DNA of 64,000 nt from Trichosphaerium sp. ATCC 40318 (lineage: Eukaryota; Discosea; Flabellinia; Trichosidae), in contig JALMLS010000605.1 of the NCBI GenBank assembly GCA_038496445.1, positions 1 through 64,000 on the forward strand. The letters are read 5' to 3'. The notes below the pieces were generated by a model. That model was given only the letters and a program-made list of their open reading frames with translations. It searched no databases and had not been told where the DNA came from. Within the stretch, counting starts at the first letter, position 1, and each line of letters begins with the position of its first letter. Of this stretch, positions 25,801 to 38,004 are shown piece by piece. The position numbers and the translations under genes were made by a program.

Positions 25801-27187
25801 ATGAGCAAGCAACGGAAGACAAAACGAATGCCAGTAGTATTTGACTTAGAAACAGGTGCGATGGAGTGCATACACCAAAAAGGAAGCTCAAGTTGTTATT
25901 AGGCGACCCAGATGACATAATAACTCTCGTTTTGTTGTGTGTACACACGTACGTAAAGCTTGGCTAAAAATACGTTGTTGGCTTACGAATACACAGTAAA
26001 TGTGATATTCTCGCTTGTTCTGTATTTCCTGGTGGAACAGAACAGATTGGCTTTGTAAAGGCGTTGCTGCGGTATCTGGGCGTTAATATTCCTGTTGGAA
26101 GGTATTAGTAGGTGTCTTTTTGTTTTTATCCTCAAATGGTTGAACGCAGGTGTCGTGATTTGGGCTCAACGACAAAGAAGCATCTCAACGAACGCAGCTA
26201 TGCAAGACTGTTCCCAGATATCAAATGGCAAAAAGAAGAGGTGAATGAGGTGTTGTCAGAGCGTAATTGTCGTTAACCTTTCTAAAGGCAGATGGCTTTG
26301 GTCATGATATATTTGCACAAGTCATTAAAAAAGTGCCTAACGTGACTATCATCACAGGAGCTCCTCTTGAAAACGTGGCCAACACCATAAACAAACATCC
26401 TGACATTAAAATTAAAAGTCTATTCAGTCAAGGTGGTTTTGCAGGATCTCGTTGCATACCAGAAGGTCAGCTGTCCTTTTTTTTTTGCGGAACACAATGG
26501 CGACGTGTTGTAACCCTTTATCTTTTAGAACACCGCCTGCCAAAGTTTAAAGACAAGGAGTACATGCATACATGGAATTTTGGAGGCAATTTACAAGCAT
26601 CAAAAGTATGCACAGCGATGACTTGAAGGGCTGTTTTACTAATAACTTTGTCAGGATGTTTTAGCCTCTGATAGAATAGAGATACGCCACTGCGTATCCA
26701 AAGATGTGTGTCATGGTGTACACTTTACTGCCGACCTATTACCACGACTGGAGACCAAACGTAGCACGCACAAAGGCACGCCACTTTAATACACTACAAT
26801 ATACTCTTTCATTAAAAGAAAACCGCACGTGACATGCCATTGTAGGGTGGGACGTGTTTTACAAAGCAATGGAAGCCTACTTGAAAAGAAAACCTGCCGG
26901 TAAACTGATGCATGATCCCCTAGCAGCGACGGCAGCGCTGGTATGTGTTTAATGGTTTGATAAAACCAACAGGCTGAGTGCTTTTTAGGAACCTGCGATA
27001 ATTGAGTTTATGGAAGTTGAAATGACAGCTAAAAAATCAGCGTTTGGAAGTGAACCCAAGGAAGGTACTATTCAACAATTTAAGTTCTGACATTCCACTA
27101 ACTTGTGTAAACATAGGAACTCGAACTTGGATTTCAGTTCGCGCCAATCAAGAGATATTTCACGAGGTTTTATTTGATGAATGCTGA
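25801..27187 (+). CDS. inosine/uridine-preferring nucleoside hydrolase-like protein
   Basis: Such enzymes split ribonucleosides into base and ribose for purine or pyrimidine salvage. The first exon gives MPVVFDLETG, and a 5' intron (GTGCGA...TTAG) joins it in frame to GDPDDIITLVLLC. The combined D-x-x-x-x-D-P-D-D is the calcium-binding aspartate cluster of this fold. Later exons give CSVFPGGTEQIGFVKALLR and GVNIPVG, which match the family core, then VTIITGAPLENVANTI, FSQGGFAGSRCIPE and HTWNFGGNLQAS. About eight exons are used. Its stop lies only 31 bases from the stop of the converging tRNase Z gene, so the two 3' UTRs must overlap or be very short. Substrate cannot be deduced. Confidence 0.75.
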
Positions 27188-27217
27188 ATATTTTTAAAGT
27201 TGTACAAAATACTGGAT

Positions 27218-30200
27218 TTATTCGTCCTCCTCGCTACTGTCAAATATTTGCTTCAAGCAAGGTAACAGTTTTGGTAGTGCTGGAAAATCCTCAAATCCAA
27301 TCGTCATCAAGTCAAAGGCGATGCTTGTAAAGTTTTCATAATCTGCATTAAAAGACGGGATTTTAGGGTATCGCTGAGAAAAGTGGTTCATCATTAAAAA
27401 TTTAGCATTCATCTGTTTAGCAGAAAATATGGCTTCGTATGTTGTTGAGTGTGCCTTCCCTATAGCCTCTTGTTGCAAGTCATCCTGTGTGGTTGAATCC
27501 ATTAGTCACGTGCTCATCACATATATTGACGCTGTCGATGTACCTCAAACGTAGCTTCATGTATAACCAGCGTAGCATCCTTTCCAGCCTCCACTAACCG
27601 CTTACTTGGTCGTGTATCACCCGAGAAACTATGTTTCACACGTCAGATATTGGAATGTTTTTTTCCCCTTACACTATTTTCCAACCCTGCTTGTGTGCAA
27701 CAACCAACGCAAAAGCGTCTGGACAGTGAATAACATCAACTGTGCGCACTGTCGTGAAGCCCATATTTTTCAAGACGTCATTCCTTAGCAATAAAATAAG
27801 CACTGAAACTGCTTAAAGGCAATGGATCTTAAACGTGATGGGTTCTTAGTAACGTACTCTGCTGCTCTACTGCAAGAAGCCTCAGTTGCAAAATTGTTGT
27901 TGTTATCGAACGTGTAGGACAATGATTCGCACTGCACATATTCCTTTAACCAAAATTCAAGTGCAGTTGGGCCCATGATGAAGGTGTGTTCCACAACCTG
28001 TCCTCTTTGCATGAAAATCTAGAGAAGGTGTGATGCAAAAGGCAGAATATGAAAAAAAAAATTTTACAACTTCGCTTACCTCTTCTCGCTTTTTGAGTAT
28101 CCTGAGAGTACCCAAATGGTGATCCGCGTGCATGTGAGAAATGAAGATAAACTTGAGTTTATATAGTATCTGTAAAGCTATAAGCACGAGCGCATACAAT
28201 ACTTCAAAGAGCTCTGACGCACATCATCAATCCCTGAAGGTCCAAATTTTCTGTATAATTGCCCATAAGTACCTTCTCCAGCGTCAAGCAGCATAGACCA
28301 TTCTGGGGTTATAATGAGCGTCGAACTGACTACCACGGGGTCAGCAAGTCAAAATACATGGAGAATTTTACGACCTACCATTTCTATGTTTGGAAGGAAC
28401 GCTAGATCCTGTGCCCAGGAATACCACCTGTACATTTTGTTTAGGTGCGTTGTCATCTAATGAACTTCTGTAATTAGCAACGTCTGGTATTTTATTCATA
28501 TTGGATTGTATCTGACAGTTATTTGTGTTAGCCACACAACCACGAATCAAATGTATTGCAAGTACCGTTTTAAGGTTTGGCGTGATGAGTACTTCCTTGT
28601 TGTTCATGCCTCTTTGCTTTAACGGGCACAATATGTAACGTGCACCAGTATCCGCAATGCTACTATTTGGCGGGCAGCACGCTAGTGTATCTGTGTTAAC
28701 AATCACGATAGTTGCACAGCTGAGTGCCATTGGTACCTGGTGGAGGAGTATTGTTGATATTGCTGTAAGGCAATGGAAATACACGAGGGTGCAAACAATG
28801 GAGCATTGTCTGCTTTTCAGCTGATGAGCAGAACACGTGACTAAAAAAGCAAATCAATAATCAACCCAAATATGTTGTGGTAGTACCGTTTGTTGCACCA
28901 CTGCTTGTTCACGTATATGTGCTAAAATAGGATTTAATGAAGGCTGTCATGACATGGACTGGTTGACTTTGCGCACCTGCGTTCCCTTGGAAAATTTCTG
29001 TGACCATTGTTTGTACGCTGGCATTTCAACAATGTGCGACGGTGTGATGTGCACGATGCAATATACAGAATCATTATTGTTATAATTGTCCACCACTGGA
29101 TGACGCATAAGCAATTTCATATGGCTCTCAGTAGGGCAGTGCACGACGAAGGCTATCTAGATGTCCCATAAGATGACATTGAAAAGCAAAATCCAAAATT
29201 GGTTACCGGTCCAGGCTTGTCTGCTTCTTTAACTTGATCAGGGGTTATCAATACCCCCTTGTCGTTTAGAACACTCTCGCCACGATCTAACCTACCTTAC
29301 CAGCTTGGTTAGCGATGGTAGTATAAACGATAGGGGTGTTGGCGTACCAAAATCTTTGCCTGGTGTTATGCCCAATGCTTTGGCCTTCTTCGCCTGAAAC
29401 GAACCACGTAGCATGGGCGTGTGAATGGCGTAGCAAATTGTTACATTGTGAGGGGTAGTGTCAGGCAAGCGCTTTGCTTTTTTATAAGTTCTTGGTAACT
29501 TTGGTTGACGTTCAGCAAGCTCTAGTTTAAGAAAGTCACTAACTACCCTTTTAAATGCCCTCAAATGTATTTTCGGTACCTTGAACGCCATCAGGATTTG
29601 TGAGATCCTCTGGGTGTAATGTCGAGAACTTTCGCTTTTTACGCGTTTTTGATGCACCCTTTTTCTTTGCCTGTGTTTGCGCATTTTGGGACCTGTGTTG
29701 CACCAAGTCGTTGAATGACTGTTGTGTAGTCTTTGCAGATGTCAGCATCATTGTTGTCGTCTTTTTATCTGCACTGACAGACACATGTGAGCTGCTCCTG
29801 GGTGCTACATAATGATGAACATTAATGTTGTCAGTGTGACATGTAAAGCCTTACCTTGTGTGGTATTAGATGCGGTTGCTGTTGACTCATTTTGTTTGCT
29901 TATATTCTCATTCCTAGATGGGTGGTTAGTGAGCGATAAAAATCTTGTTAGAACAAAATTACGTGAGTTTGTCTAACATGGGAGTTGGTTTTGTAGCTAA
30001 TGACCCACTGGTTTGCATTGCTACGTCAGGATCAGTTGGATCTAGGACGATCGGCACCACGCGTATAGTATCGTCACTGTAGTCAGATTGAGAGTCACAG
30101 AACTCCTTAATTTTTAGTGTGAATTTGTTTCTATTTGACACCCAAAGTCAGCAAAATTTTTCGCAATCTGCACCAACTAACCTGTCAATGAAGTACCGTG

Positions 30201-30545
30201 TCGCCTCAAAGAAGTTTGGCGTATTTTTCGGCCCACAAATGTCAACAGAAGATATACCAGTATCCGACAGAGTAAGCATAGCTCCTACGCCATTATTAGT
30301 AAGAAATACGCGTAGAGGTGGTAAATACCAGGGAGTCCGCCAATTTGCTCCCATTTTAATCGCGTTAGAAAGATCGCGTGTATTTTGGCCAGTTTAACCT
30401 TGTGTTCAATGCAAAATCGCTGTGTGCCTTCTCCGCAATTAAAAAGATAACGCCTGTTATCAAAGAACAACAAAAACGTTGGCGTTGAGTCTCCTGTGCA
30501 AGTCCCTAGAAACTTGATATGACACGCTTTACTCTTATGAGACAT
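27218..30545 (-). CDS. ELAC2: tRNase Z, long form (ELAC2)
   Basis: This endonuclease removes the 3' trailer from precursor tRNAs in nucleus and mitochondria. The start at 30545 gives the degenerate N-terminal half of the long form: FLGTCTGDSTPTFLLFF, NRRYLFNCGEGTQRF, AIFLTRLKWEQIGGLPG. A Ser/Lys/Arg-rich linker covers about 29300-30130. The catalytic C-terminal half opens with VVFLGTGSSVPSKHRN. It has the metal-binding ISHMHADHHLGTLRILKKR, and downstream histidines in the STTYEAIFSAKQMNAK region and HFSQRYPKIP. The protein ends acidic (SSEEDE). Only the long form has two metallo-beta-lactamase halves, so the assignment is firm. It starts 328 bases from the divergent aminotransferase. Confidence 0.93.
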
Positions 30546-30873
30546 TGGGTCGAAATGAGCAGTCTTGAGTCGTTGATTGGATTAATTTTCTCAGAATCGC
30601 GCTGACAATGCGAGACTTAATCGTAACCGATTCAGGTGCACTTGAAACACCCTAGCAATGTGCTATGTGCTCTTGGGCAATACTAGAGCAAATTTGTCAT
30701 TTGACACACTAAATTACATTTAGTTATCTTACAAATGGCATCATACGTTGTTAGTGCGCGTACTGTTTTAACCGTTAAACGTTTAAAAAGTGAACGTTAG
30801 CAATTTTTTTTGCTGTTCGCTTGACGATGGAAGAATTGCGAAATTGACTCTTACTCTGGCGAACACTGCGCAA
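30546..30873. promoter_or_regulatory. divergent promoter region, tRNase Z / aminotransferase
   Basis: The 328 bases between two outward-facing start codons contain no gene. A GTG-initiated frame extends upstream of the aminotransferase ATG but has no conserved content, so I treat it as 5' UTR. Confidence 0.45.
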
Positions 30874-32150
30874 ATGAGTGCTATCGGCGAAACTATGTAT
30901 TTAAATGGTGAGTTTATTCATAAAAACGACCGTAATAGGCTATCTGTTTTCGATTACGGCTTTAACTTTGGCGCTGGCATATACGACATTGCTTTTGTTT
31001 ATGAGGTGTGTTCTCTCTTCGCTCGAATTACTAACAAGCACCAGAGCAAAGTATTTCAGCTAGACGAACATGTGGCAAGGTTCATGCGCGGTGCAAAGGA
31101 GCTAAAGCTAGTACGCACGACTACTTGAAAATTTTTCTTTTGGCAACCAACTTTTTTGGGAAAGTAACGCGCACACGTATTCAGAAGAAGCCGCAAGGTA
31201 ATCTATTTCATGTAGGACTTTGGCGTGTCACCTGACAAGTTAAAAAGCCTTATAAATGATCTTGCTAAGCGCAATGGCGTTAACACTGGTTTTATTTACT
31301 TCCAAGCGTCGTACGGTGGATATGAAAAGCGATCACATGTGTTTCCTGCCAAAATGGACAAGCCTACTTTACTTCTATTCACGCAGGAGCTTGCCCCTTA
31401 CCAGGACGACTGTTTTTTGAAGGTAACAACGCAACGTAAAACTAAATTGGAATGTGTCACTAACAAAACCACTAGGGCATTGATCTTTGTACTACAGGTC
31501 CGTTCGCTGTAACATTGAGATTGCTTAGAGCAATTATACAATATCCGTGCCTTATTTGACGCATTTGTTAGCGGACAAACGGTGGCACAACTGTCATATC
31601 AAAACTACGATGCTTCTCCCAAATGTTCTTGCAACTAATGAAGCCAAAGCCGATGGCTATTACGTACACTTGCACTAATAGTTCAGTCACTGATTGTTTT
31701 GTTCAAGGACGCCATCTTTGTGCGCGATGGCAACGTTATGGAAGGCACCAGTTACAATCTGTTTATTGTCAAAGATGGTGTTATCATCACTGCACCATGT
31801 GAACGCGGTCTTGTGCTTGTCGGTACGACTATTTCATGTATGCAATACAAGCAATGTAACTAACATTCATTGCGAAAGGCGTGACACGACAAGCTTTACT
31901 CGCAATCTGCAGGAAAAAGGGATTGGCGTATGAAGAGCGCAACTACACCCTCAAGGAATTGTATGATGCAGACGAAGTGTTTGCAACATCGACAACCAAG
32001 GAAGTGATGCCTGTACGATCAGTAGACAAGAGGATGGTAAAATTAAGCCCAGGACCTGTCACCAAGCGCCTCATGCTTGAGTTTATGATACTTGTTGAAC
32101 GACAAACAGGTATAAAACACAAGCGTCGCGTCTTGTTGAGCAAAATGTGA
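30874..32150 (+). CDS. class IV PLP aminotransferase, D-amino-acid aminotransferase-like
   Basis: The fold-type IV enzymes (D-amino-acid or branched-chain aminotransferases, aminodeoxychorismate lyase) move an amino group using pyridoxal phosphate. From ATG 30874: MYLNGEFIHKNDRNRLSVFD, then YGFNFGAGIYDI. Splicing 31422-31484 and 31522-31584 out in frame gives GIDLCTTADKRWHNCHIKTT, in which the lysine of HIKT is the PLP Schiff-base residue, followed by MLLPNVLATNEAKADG. Then come FVRDGNVMEGTSYNLFIVKDG, GITRQALLAICRKKG and DEVFATSTTKEVMPV, all standard D-AAT blocks. The GTG-started extension from 30790 lacks similarity, so the ATG was chosen. Natural substrate is uncertain. Confidence 0.85.
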
Positions 32151-32224
32151 ATACAAGTGACTATCAGGTAAGTATGTATTTAAATCAGACATGCACAATG
32201 AATAGTTTAAATATCATTACAAAA

Positions 32225-33150
32225 TTAAAGCTCGGAGTTTGCAAGCAATGGATCCAACAACTTGCGCCAGTCACTTAGTGTCCATGTTTCGTTTGCGTCA
32301 ATGTTCACACCGTTCAATTGATATTGAGGAGTGCCATAAATATCCCTTGGTTGACACGTTAGCGTTATGCAATTGCCATTTAAAATAATCCCAAAAATTA
32401 TGGTTGGTTACCTTGCCGCAGCAAATTTCCAAGCCACGCGTGCTGCCTCGTCAATAGCTGGTGTATCAAAATTGGCCGTCAACCAATCTGCTTTGCTCAC
32501 ACCTAAAGTTTTAACCGTGAGGGACCAGACTTCTTCCATGACCTTGTCAGCTGTTAGTCACTACTAACATACAATCACATGCCTGTGTTGCTGTCATATT
32601 ACGAGAAGGTACATTAAAGATGTATGTTTGTTGGTCAAACATATTTTGTACGTAGTCCCTTTTGCGAGTGTGAGAGGCATGAGGTCACGTATTGTGTCGT
32701 ACCAAACGTGTGTTGGTGCCAATTTAGATATAGCGAACAGACCACGTGCTGCAAAAAAAGCATTGTGGTGATAAGGCAATGGAAACGTGTGCGCGATAAA
32801 GTACAACTACAAGAGAATAAGAACCGCCACCCCCTAATTTGTACGCGTACTTTTGATGGACCGTAATACGCTATCGTATCTTTGAGCCCAGGCCATGCTG
32901 TTGCGCAGTCAGGGCAAGTGAGATCAAGATATGCCTAAAATTTGTTAGAAAAGGTAATACAGAAAAGTAGGTTTAACTCTCGTACCTCTAATTGTAATGG
33001 CGCATCTGGATTCCCTTGTTTGTAGCCTTTGGTACGTTAGTACATGATACAACCGACTATTTACCTACCTGGGTACTTGGACGCGATTGGTTGTGCCTCT
33101 AAGGCGACAACACAGATTGCAAACGCTAATACGTACGTTGCGAATGTCAT
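32225..33150 (-). CDS. secreted thioredoxin-fold (DsbA-like) protein with CPDC
   Basis: The start at 33150 opens a clear signal peptide (TFATYVLALAICVVALEAQ). The next exons give GNPDAPLQLE and AYLDLTCPDCATAWPGLKD, with the redox-type CPDC motif at the start of a helix as in DsbA proteins. A helical insert includes AFFAARGLFAISKLAPTHVW and WLTANFDTPAIDEAARVAWK. The C-terminal GIYGTPQYQLNGVNIDA carries the cis-proline (GTP) typical of the fold. It is likely a thiol oxidoreductase or disulfide carrier in the secretory pathway. I do not recognise a named orthologue. It shares a 146-base divergent interval with the CYTH-like gene. Confidence 0.75.
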
Positions 33151-33295
33151 TGGTTGTAAAAGTGAATAATTTCAAGGCTGCTCCAAAAATATTACCAAGT
33201 ACGTAAAATATCAGTCAGTAACGGTCAAATTGCTTACACTATTGCACTGCACCAAGCGGCGAAGCATCTACGTAACGAGAAAAGTATAACAAACC

Positions 33296-34191
33296 ATGGA
33301 GGTTTCAGAAGCAACAGAATACGCTATAGGTACCTCCATAGCACTGAAACACCAACGGTTACACCCGTGATAGATTTAAATCCACAGAAATTTCAGAACG
33401 TTAACAGCGTCGGTGATTTTCTATCCTGGCTATCCTCCCTGAAATCCAACCAACAATTGAACGGTAAATTTGAATTGCTGAAGCAAGGGGAGGCTGTTAC
33501 AAGGACAGTACGTTTTCTAGACACGCCATCTGCAAAGTTTGCACAACAGCGTATCGCCTTGAAGCTACGGACATGGTTAAAGGACGGCAAAGATCCACGT
33601 TCCGACCTGACAGTCTACGCAAGCACAGATGGCGACAAGAACGTTGCGACAGGATGGTTAAAAACACTTCTGCCATCGAATTTGAATGATTGGCCGAAAC
33701 AAGACATACGCCAACGTCTCGACAAAATCATCAACGGCAACGGTAGTATGTTCTGGAGATCTAGTCTCACATTTAAAGGTGCCTCAATGAAAGTCTAGGA
33801 TAGTTTGTGGCTAATGTTTTGAGTGCTAGGACCACACTGGAACAAACACTTTTATGAAGACGACTTTAACAAAATGCTCAACACCACTGACAAACTTCGA
33901 AAGATAACTGCGGACACAGTCACCAAAGCACTTGGTGCTAGTAATGAACAACTGGCAGTTAAGAGTGATGAAGTGTATAAATCACAGGAGGATGTTAAGA
34001 TGAAGATTGCTGGACACAAGGTAAAGGCTGATGTCACTTTACGCTACCAGAACAGTCAAGTACCACAAGCTGAGCCCATAGGTGTTAGCCTTCAGTGGCG
34101 CCTCAAGGACGAGCAAGTAGCAGACAAGGCTGTCAACGAAACAAGCGGTATTCTAATGAATCTATTGACAACTTCGGAATGGACTGTATAA
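33296..34191 (+). CDS. CYTH/triphosphate-tunnel-like protein (tentative)
   Basis: A short first exon from ATG 33296 joins through an intron of about 44 bases to a 140-codon exon, then after a short intron to a second large exon ending TTSEWTV. The segment VRFLDTPSAKFAQQRIALKLR fits the pattern of CYTH enzymes (aromatic or basic residue, D-T-P, then I-A-L-x-L-R), which hydrolyse triphosphates such as thiamine triphosphate in a beta tunnel. The EXEXK signature usual at the N-terminus is not evident, so catalytic ability is doubtful. No signal peptide or membrane segment is visible. It converges with RhoGAP, stop to stop in 94 bases. Confidence 0.4.
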
Positions 34192-34285
34192 AACTAAATT
34201 TAATTACAATTCCTTTATTTGATCATTACCACACTTGTATACTTTTTATAACGTTGTTTTTTTATTAAATTAATTTAGCACGTGA

Positions 34286-36971
34286 TCACTTGCTAGCCTG
34301 TTTTTTAATTTTCCGCGATGGCAGTGTGTTGAGCGATGATGTCTTTATCATTGCATCTCGTCCACTTTTTTTTTTAATAGGTTGATGTACACTCAGTCTT
34401 GGAATATCGAATGATTGAGTCTCTGAAATAGTTGGCATATCTGGGTCCAACCTAGACGTGAAAGACGTCTTCCATTTTTCGTATTCTCTATCAGATGCTT
34501 GTGGCTGCTTGGCCTTTGCGGGTAGCCGCACGTTTAGGGAACGCGAACGCCATCTGCTTTTTTGTTTTGAACCATCTTCTTCTGCTTTCAGAGAGTTCAA
34601 GAACATTGCGCGTCTGTTTGATCTTTTGGGTCGAGGCTCTGACCTTCTCAATCGTTCTTTACGAAGTACAGGCCTACTTGAATCTGTTTTCAGCCTATTG
34701 TGTGGTGGACGTTCCAACAAGACAGCCTTTGTATGCCTCCGCCCTTTTGTAGTCAAATTTGGAGAGTTGTCTGGTGTTGGGCACTCTGGAAAGAACTTTG
34801 GCGTGGGAGGTGTATAGTTTGGTGGAGGTGTTGATTTATATTGTGTTGTCGCTACTGGTAATATTATAGGTGCGCCATTAGTGTTGGTGATGGGTATCCC
34901 AGACCCAAAGCTCTTAGAAGTAGGGATAGGAGGGACTAGATATGTTTGTCAAATACAACACGTGGTTAACTTATTTCAAAAAGAGAAATGCAAAAACTAG
35001 CTTGAGGTGGACGTACGACGCTTTGGTGCAGGTGGAGGTACACTAGAACTTTTTTCGACAGACTAATAATGCATAAGATAAAAAATGGATAGGGAGTGAC
35101 ATGCTTTGGGTGGTACAGGAGGAGGGCTCCTGGCTGGTCTCGGTTTAGGCTGTGCTTTTGCAAGGTCACCAACAGACGGTTTACTAGGCCTGCGCGCAGG
35201 CCGTTGCACATTTCTTGTATTGCCTGCAGATCTAGATCGCGATCGTTTCTTAGGAACAGGTGGTGGTAAATAGCTTGGTGGAGCTATAGGAGGTTCTTCT
35301 GTATTATCAGTAAGCCAAACAAAGAAACTGAACAATGATTGGTTTACCTGGTTTATTTGCGTTGAGCTTTGATGCATCCTCCTACCGTGAAATGTAAATA
35401 CAGTGGTTGTGATGGAACGATATATGTTTGATAGGAGTACATACCTCGTCACTAGATGACGCTGATGGTATAATTTCTATAACGGGTTCTTCGGCTTGTG
35501 CAGCAAGTGCTTGTTTGTGCTTCTTTATATGAGAAGGTTTGTGCTTACCCCACCTCCTTACATCTGTCAAGACAAGTTTAAACATAGGTTTTGGCTTCCT
35601 TCTCTTTTCTGTATTTTCTTCAACCTTATCAACGCGACGCATTGCTGTTATCACATTGATAAGAACTTTAAAATAACAGTATTGCATTGTGACGCACGTG
35701 TAACAGATATCTTTGAAATAAAATTCCCAGCAAGTAACAATGCTTTGCTTAAGACCACGTGCTACTTTTTGTTAGTACTAACAACAGTTGGATTGAATAA
35801 ATACATACTTCGAATATAGCTGTAGAATTCTCTATCATGAACCTGTATACTTCTGTTGTAAACTTGACTTCGCGTACCTATCAATATAGACCCAATTAAT
35901 AAGTTTTCTTTTCTAGAATAAACGTTCATTCGTACCGCCAATAATGGATGCAGTTCTTGACCACGCAATAAGGTGGGCGCCAATACAATCGCAATGTTGT
36001 TGCTTGACATTTTATTTACAGATTCATTGGCTAGTATTTGGCTGCACATCCACGTTATCTTTTTGAGCAACATTTGATTTGGTAACGGTATCGAGCTTAC
36101 TGTTTCTTTCAAATGTCGTATCTTCTCGGTGTCCGTATTGAGAGCTACATAATAAGGGAGGTCACAAAAAATGAATTACAAGTTTTAATTGTTGCGCTAA
36201 TGAAAATCAAAATCAAACTCGTACAAACAGTGCTTTTGAATGCTCTGTGCGCGTCAAACGTGCAAAGAGGTTCGGGTAAGAGCCTCAGAAATTGTTTAAC
36301 TAATCCGGCCACAACGTGTATGTCCAATACAGTAGAAAAATCGATTTTATCACCTTTGTTAATGTGAACCACTGATTACCTTTATCAAGGGTCGTCATCT
36401 TGCGGTAACGTACCTTTATCAACTTGTTGTCTCAATATGTCTATCTGAGGTGCAGAACCTGATACACGAAGAATACCTAAAGCATCGAGTCCTGTGTGCG
36501 CAGTTAGACGCAAAATCACGAGGTACACCAGAATTTACCTCTTGATATTATTTCGCAAAATGCGTCACCAACAAAGTTTGGAATACCTTCATCGTCTATG
36601 TCACGTGGTTACCAAACGGTTCTACAAATTAAAAAAAAATCCCAACAAAATAAAAAAAAAAACCAAAGGTTGTTGGGTGTAATTGAAGAACGAAAACGCA
36701 CTTAAGATTCCATCTATTGCTATCACTTGCTCGTATGGTTGCTCAAATACAACTGTCTATTGCAAGAAGCGAGTCAAGAAATTGTTCGATACGGCTCACG
36801 TGGAAACGTGGGTTGTTAATTAAAAAAAAACATTATTGATACCTTTGTCGCCGTAAACATGCCGTACAGCTTTTGAAATAAGTTGCCATTACTATTAACC
36901 GCGACGTGCTGATTTTGCTTTGTACGATAACTAGGACCCATTGAACGCGATTCATCAATCGCGTTGGCCAT
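34286..36971 (-). CDS. RhoGAP protein with proline-rich SH3-binding tail
   Basis: It should switch off Rho/Rac/Cdc42 GTPases. ATG 36971 starts a short unique N-terminus. The RhoGAP domain is spread over several exons: GIPNFVGDAFCEIISR, GLDALGILRVSGSAPQID (the arginine of GILR is the catalytic finger), DIHVVAGLVKQFLRLLPEPL, and SVNKMSSNNIAIVLAPTLLR. After it come basic linkers and class-II/I proline motifs (PPSYLPPPVPKK, RSPPPVPPKA), then a basic Ser/Arg-rich C-terminus ending KIKKQASK. With the RasGAP, RasGEF and filamin genes nearby it fits a cortical signalling theme, although I have no evidence of joint regulation. Plus-strand frames across 34458-34817 are shadows. Confidence 0.88.
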
Positions 36972-37313
36972 AGTATCACAAAGAACTCGTTTGGTTTGGA
37001 GGAAATTGTTTGACAAGCACACAAATAAGTGTTTGTACAAACATACAATTTTCCACGTGATTAAAGCAACGGCGCATGTACTATAACTTTTTTACCATTT
37101 TATTTTTATGGAGTACGCTTTACACTTTGCTAATCGCTCACTTCTGCGCAATGCTAGCGCTTTTAGCTTCATCTTGTGGTGGGTAAATCGAATAGACGGT
37201 TTTTTTTTTCTTCATTTTTCGCAACCTTTATCGCTTCTAAAATTCTGCCACCGTTACCAAAACAGCTTCAACAATGTTTCTTGACTTCTAATGCCTCAGA
37301 CGATTAGTGTTGA
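36972..37313. other. intergenic region RhoGAP to ARMC7
   Basis: Both neighbours are on the minus strand, so this 342-base gap should hold the RhoGAP promoter and the ARMC7 3' end. It contains a CACGTG at about 37054, 83 bases upstream of the RhoGAP ATG, and several T-runs. No open frame deserves annotation. Confidence 0.45.
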
Positions 37314-37927
37314 ACATTGTCTTGTAGAAATATGGAGGCGATGTTTCGCAATCGCGTATTTTTGGCACGTGCGTAACGTCTCATTGCGTCAATAAGCTCC
37401 TCAGTTAGAATAGCTTACCTCAGTTAGTGGCACAGAGCTTAATATTAAAACAATAGGGGTACCTTGTTGATTATCCGCGTTTACCATGTAATACAGAACA
37501 GTCATCGTGTTAAGTACTACCTCTATGTTTGTAGATGACAATCCTTGTATTATCAAGTCAATAGAGCCTTCTTCATCACAAATTTGTTTGTTCACGCGTG
37601 GATCTTAATCAAGCGTTATACTGAGGTTACCTGGCGCGTGAACGTACCCAAAATGATGTTACTGAGGCCAGCAGTTCCAAACTCAACGAATTTTCCATCT
37701 TCCTCCTCCAACGCGTCTAAGAACAATAGGTGTACGTTGAGGTCAAGCAGAAAGCCGTAGTTCATTGGATCATACGAGAAATTCGCTAAATTGGCCAATA
37801 CTTGCAATTTAAAGTCACTGGCTGTCTCTGAGCTTTGAAATTCCGTTACTAGCCTTGCTAAATAATTTTTGCGTGAACTGCCTTTGGATCCTCTCTTTCG
37901 CTTGACGTGCTCCTTGGTATAATACAT
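37314..37927 (-). CDS. ARMC7: armadillo repeat-containing protein 7
   Basis: ARMC7 is a small ARM-repeat protein linked to spliceosome-associated complexes in animals. From 37927 the sequence has YLARLVTEFQSSETASDFK, LQVLANLANFSYDPMNYGFL, LFLDALEEEDGKFVEFG and AGLSNI, which align end to end with the animal family. Exon 2 has IDLIIQGLSSTNIEVVLNTM. The last exon is RRYARAKNTRLRNIASIFL, then QDNVQH and stop, like the family's C-terminal LRNLA.IFL.D block. The length of about 170-180 residues is near that of the human protein. The second intron could be read two ways because a 19-base unit is duplicated at 37399-37427. Confidence 0.88.
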
Positions 37928-38004
37928 TTTATTTTTTTTGATTTTTTTTACAAGTTTTTCTGACTGTCAAAGAATTTTTTTGTACAACGGCAAAATTGGT
38001 GTAA

